64,000 nucleotides of DNA from Nepenthes gracilis (Eukaryota > Streptophyta > Magnoliopsida > Caryophyllales > Nepenthaceae). The position numbers and the translations under genes are program-made. Below the pieces are notes generated by a model, which made no database searches, was not told the origin of the DNA, and was given only the letters and a program-made list of their open reading frames with translations. This document shows, piece after piece, positions 61,268 through 64,000 of this stretch. The stretch's first letter is position 1. The number at the start of each line of letters is the position of its first letter. Where the stretch lies: assembly GCA_033239525.1 (NCBI GenBank), contig BSYO01000004.1, positions 3,100,001 to 3,164,000 of the forward strand, written 5' to 3'.

Positions 61268-62420
61268 TAATTATAATATAATTATTTAAAATAATTAAAT
61301 TTAATTAATTTTAAAAATTTTAAAAAAATTATTATCCATTAAAAATTAACGATTAAAATATAAAAAATAGATCTCTTTATTTTATGAGAGATAAAATTTT
61401 TCTAAATCTTAGATTTGTATATTATAAATTTTAATATGTAAAATATTAACATTTATAAACCAAAAAAAATAAAAAGGATTTGTCCAACTTTTCCATAACT
61501 ATGGAAATGGAAAAGTAATGTAAATTAACTAACAAAAATTAATAGCAATATTTTATTAGCTTAAACATATTAGTGATCTCTGTTCAGCTCCATTTTAGAG
61601 AGCAATTTTGGGTAAAAATAAAAAAAAATTAATTTCATTTTATTCCAAATTTCTTCATCTTCTTTAAATAAATAAATAAAAAGAAAAAAAGAAAAGAGCA
61701 AGAGGTACGTGAAAAGAAGATTCAGCTCTTCTTTTGAGGAAGGGCAGAATAACGAGAACAAGAGGTTCTTAAATGAGCATTAGGCGGGAATTGCCCCCAC
61801 TTTGCTTTATTTTCAATGGACCGTATTTCTTTTTCTTTTTTAATAAGAAAAATCCATCCCTACCCTAATTTAGGTGTAATAAATAAATAAATAAAATATA
61901 TTTATTTATTAAATTAATTTAGATATTAAATGAGAGAAATTAAATTTAGAACTAAAAATTCAAATGCCATTGTTGCAATGCTTGTGGGGGCCCAATGGGC
62001 TGCGAATTCAGACTCCTTTTTTGTGGGGGCCCATTGAGATTGTGTGTGTGACATAGAATCAAAGTGTTCGTTGGGAAAATTAGGCTTGGATTTTGGCAAT
62101 GTTAGTGATCCGATTTTCGGCCAAAAATATTGAAGAATAGTCCTGCGAAAGTAGAAGATTGCGACAACTAAATAAAAACTTGATGATATGTCAACATCTG
62201 ACTATAGGTAAAAATTATTAGCCACTATTTAGACCTGCGGGTATGATCTTCAGATAATATATGGTAATATCTAACACATTAAAAAAGTGCTCGATATATC
62301 TAAAAGAAGGTTAACAAAATATGTGTTTATTGGATAATGCGACTGTATTTGTTGAAAATTAAAAACAACAACTATTCTCTTGCTCGGGACACACAATCGA
62401 CAATACCCAACTCTAATAAA
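61268..62420 (+). repeat. Dispersed repeat block, copy B
   Basis: Same-orientation copy of 27120-28245, with an insertion of A/T bases near 61465 and small indels elsewhere. Similarity stops after CAACTCTAATAAAGATGG at ~62420, whereas copy A runs on into the tandemly duplicated LTR-like repeat. Confidence 0.85.
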
Positions 62421-62635
62421 GATGGCTATTTTTTATCCTTAGTCTGTAAATACTCAATAATTATAATTCCAAAGATCTGAAATAAAAAAATGATTAAGAA
62501 AAAAAATTTAAATTATTGATAAATTTATAACAATCTTTGTCACGTCTCTTGATATCAAAATTAAATTTTTTTATTTCTTAATGCATAATTAACTTATGTC
62601 AAAATTTTATTTTTAAAACCTAAAGTTAATCAACG

Positions 62636-62845
62636 GTTTATTTTATCGACTTTAAAACCTAAAATGAACATCAGGATGCAATCTTATAAATCAAAATATA
62701 TTGAATACCCCAAAATAATGTAATAATTAAACTACAAGATCAAATGTTATACTTAAAAATAATTCCAAACGTCAATAATTATTTGACTATAAATTATACA
62801 TAAAAAAAATATTGCAATTAAAATCAAAACATCAACCATAAATAT
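62636..62845 (+). repeat. Tandem duplication, copy 1 (period ~910 bp)
   Basis: Matches 63546-63755: both have ACATCAGGATG, AGATCAAATGTTAT and TCAATAATTATTTGACT in the same order and spacing. The 0.7 kb between them is AT-rich with no gene. Confidence 0.8.
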
Positions 62846-63545
62846 CTAAAAGCACAAATTAAACTTAAACAACTCTACTATCATCAGTTGGTAGTCATAT
62901 ACAAATGTAATTGAAATAAAACTAAAAATTAATATTATGAACTAATTAAATTATATTAAATATTAAATTATTCCAGCATCCTAGAACTAATTCCTGAACA
63001 GCTTCCTATCGATCTAAACTATTTGTAAAATAATCAGAGCTACTAATCTAGAGGTTTTAGCAAAATAAAAGTCAAGATATACTAGAATTATGTTATTAAT
63101 AAAATTTTAAAATATCAATAACATTATTTTTCAATAAAACTTATGAAAATTGAATATTCAAGATCAAATATATAAAATGGTACAAATGCATATATCATGC
63201 TAAAATTTGTATACTCATAATCAACATGACAAAATTGTGTAAATATATAAATATGATAATACATAAAAAGATTAAAAATCGATAATACCTTTACTAATAA
63301 AAAGTAAATATCAAAATTTATATTAATCTTTATTATAACCCATAAGTAGATTGACTATACCCTTGATTGCAAAATTAAATTTAATTTATTAATATATTAA
63401 AATATATTTTAATATATTTTAACAACATTTTACAATTATTTATACTTGATTAAATTAAAAATTTTACTTAAATATAAATATATTTTTATTTTTATACCAA
63501 ATAAAATATTTTCTTTGTTAAAATATATGTAGAAATTTTCTTCAT

Positions 63546-63755
63546 ATTTATTTTATCAACTTTAAAAATTCTAAAACAAACATCAGGATGTAAACTTATA
63601 AATCAAATATCATTGAATGCCACAAAATAATATAATAATTAAATTATAAGATCAAATGTTATTCTTAAAAGTAATTCCAAATATCAATAATTATTTGACT
63701 TTAAATTATACGTAAACAAATATTGTAATCAAAATCAAAAACTACGGACGGGAGC
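63546..63755 (+). repeat. Tandem duplication, copy 2 (period ~910 bp)
   Basis: Second copy of the 62636-62845 segment. The window ends ~245 bases later, so the array may continue outside it. Confidence 0.8.
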
Positions 63756-64000
63756 TTATCAACCATCCCGCAGATCCTACACCTCATCAAGGATAAATAT
63801 CTAAAAAATTATAAAATTATCACGGAACACTTTCTTAAAATAATTAAATAACTTGAAAGCTAAGATTTAAAAAATTAAACGCAATTTCTATGATTTTTGT
63901 CAAATATATATATATGGATAAATTCAAGATAATATATATTTAGAAAAATAGAAATAAAAAAGGTATGCATGAATATTATTGTAAAAATTTAGCATTAAAA

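Overview
The window is nuclear DNA from a flowering plant, most likely a core eudicot. It is very AT-rich between genes. It holds two intron-bearing, recognisably plant genes on the minus strand: HMG-CoA reductase and an alpha-expansin. Everything else I can support is LTR retrotransposon sequence, MITE-like repeats, minisatellites and old duplications. I saw no bacterial-type operon, CRISPR array, rRNA or tRNA gene. The sequence appears to be draft quality: there is one ambiguous base (48888), and two regions have lesions that could be consensus errors.

Layout. 1-4.6 kb: AT-rich spacer with a small hairpin and repeat island at 2.6-2.9 kb. 4.6-11.4 kb: three solo LTRs (4643-5640, 6097-7089, 10442-11394), each with TG/CA-type ends and a 5-bp target duplication. 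11777-16250: a 4.5-kb non-coding LTR-type element on the minus strand, built from several unrelated minisatellites and flanked by a 5-bp duplication. 17.0-20.3 kb: a four-exon HMGR gene with one 1-bp frameshift in exon 1, a G-box and TATA box, and a MITE-like inverted-repeat element just upstream. 20.8-30.4 kb: AT-rich spacer with a further solo LTR (24789-25457) and a tandemly duplicated LTR-like repeat (28.0-29.3 kb).

30.4-42.95 kb: a 12.5-kb, conspicuously GC-rich Ty3/gypsy element of Tat type, with gag, protease, RT, two RNase H-like modules, integrase and then about 5.3 kb of extra DNA before the 3' LTR. It is riddled with small frameshifts. 44620-49937: a Ty1/copia element with ~350-bp LTRs, a CATTT target duplication and a Met-tRNA primer site, dead through stop codons. 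It sits inside the first copy of a ~2-kb tandem duplication whose second copy follows at 52.0-53.5 kb. 53.5-58.3 kb: AT-rich spacer with microsatellites. 58352-60440: a three-exon alpha-expansin gene that reads intact. 61.3-62.4 kb: a second copy of the repeat block at 27.1-28.2 kb. The window ends in AT-rich DNA with a ~0.9-kb-period duplication.

The two host genes are not functionally linked. HMGR makes mevalonate at the ER, and expansin loosens cell walls. The main biological interest is whether the HMGR frameshift is real, how the 4.5-kb minisatellite element arose, and how the gypsy element acquired its odd ends and indel-dominated decay.
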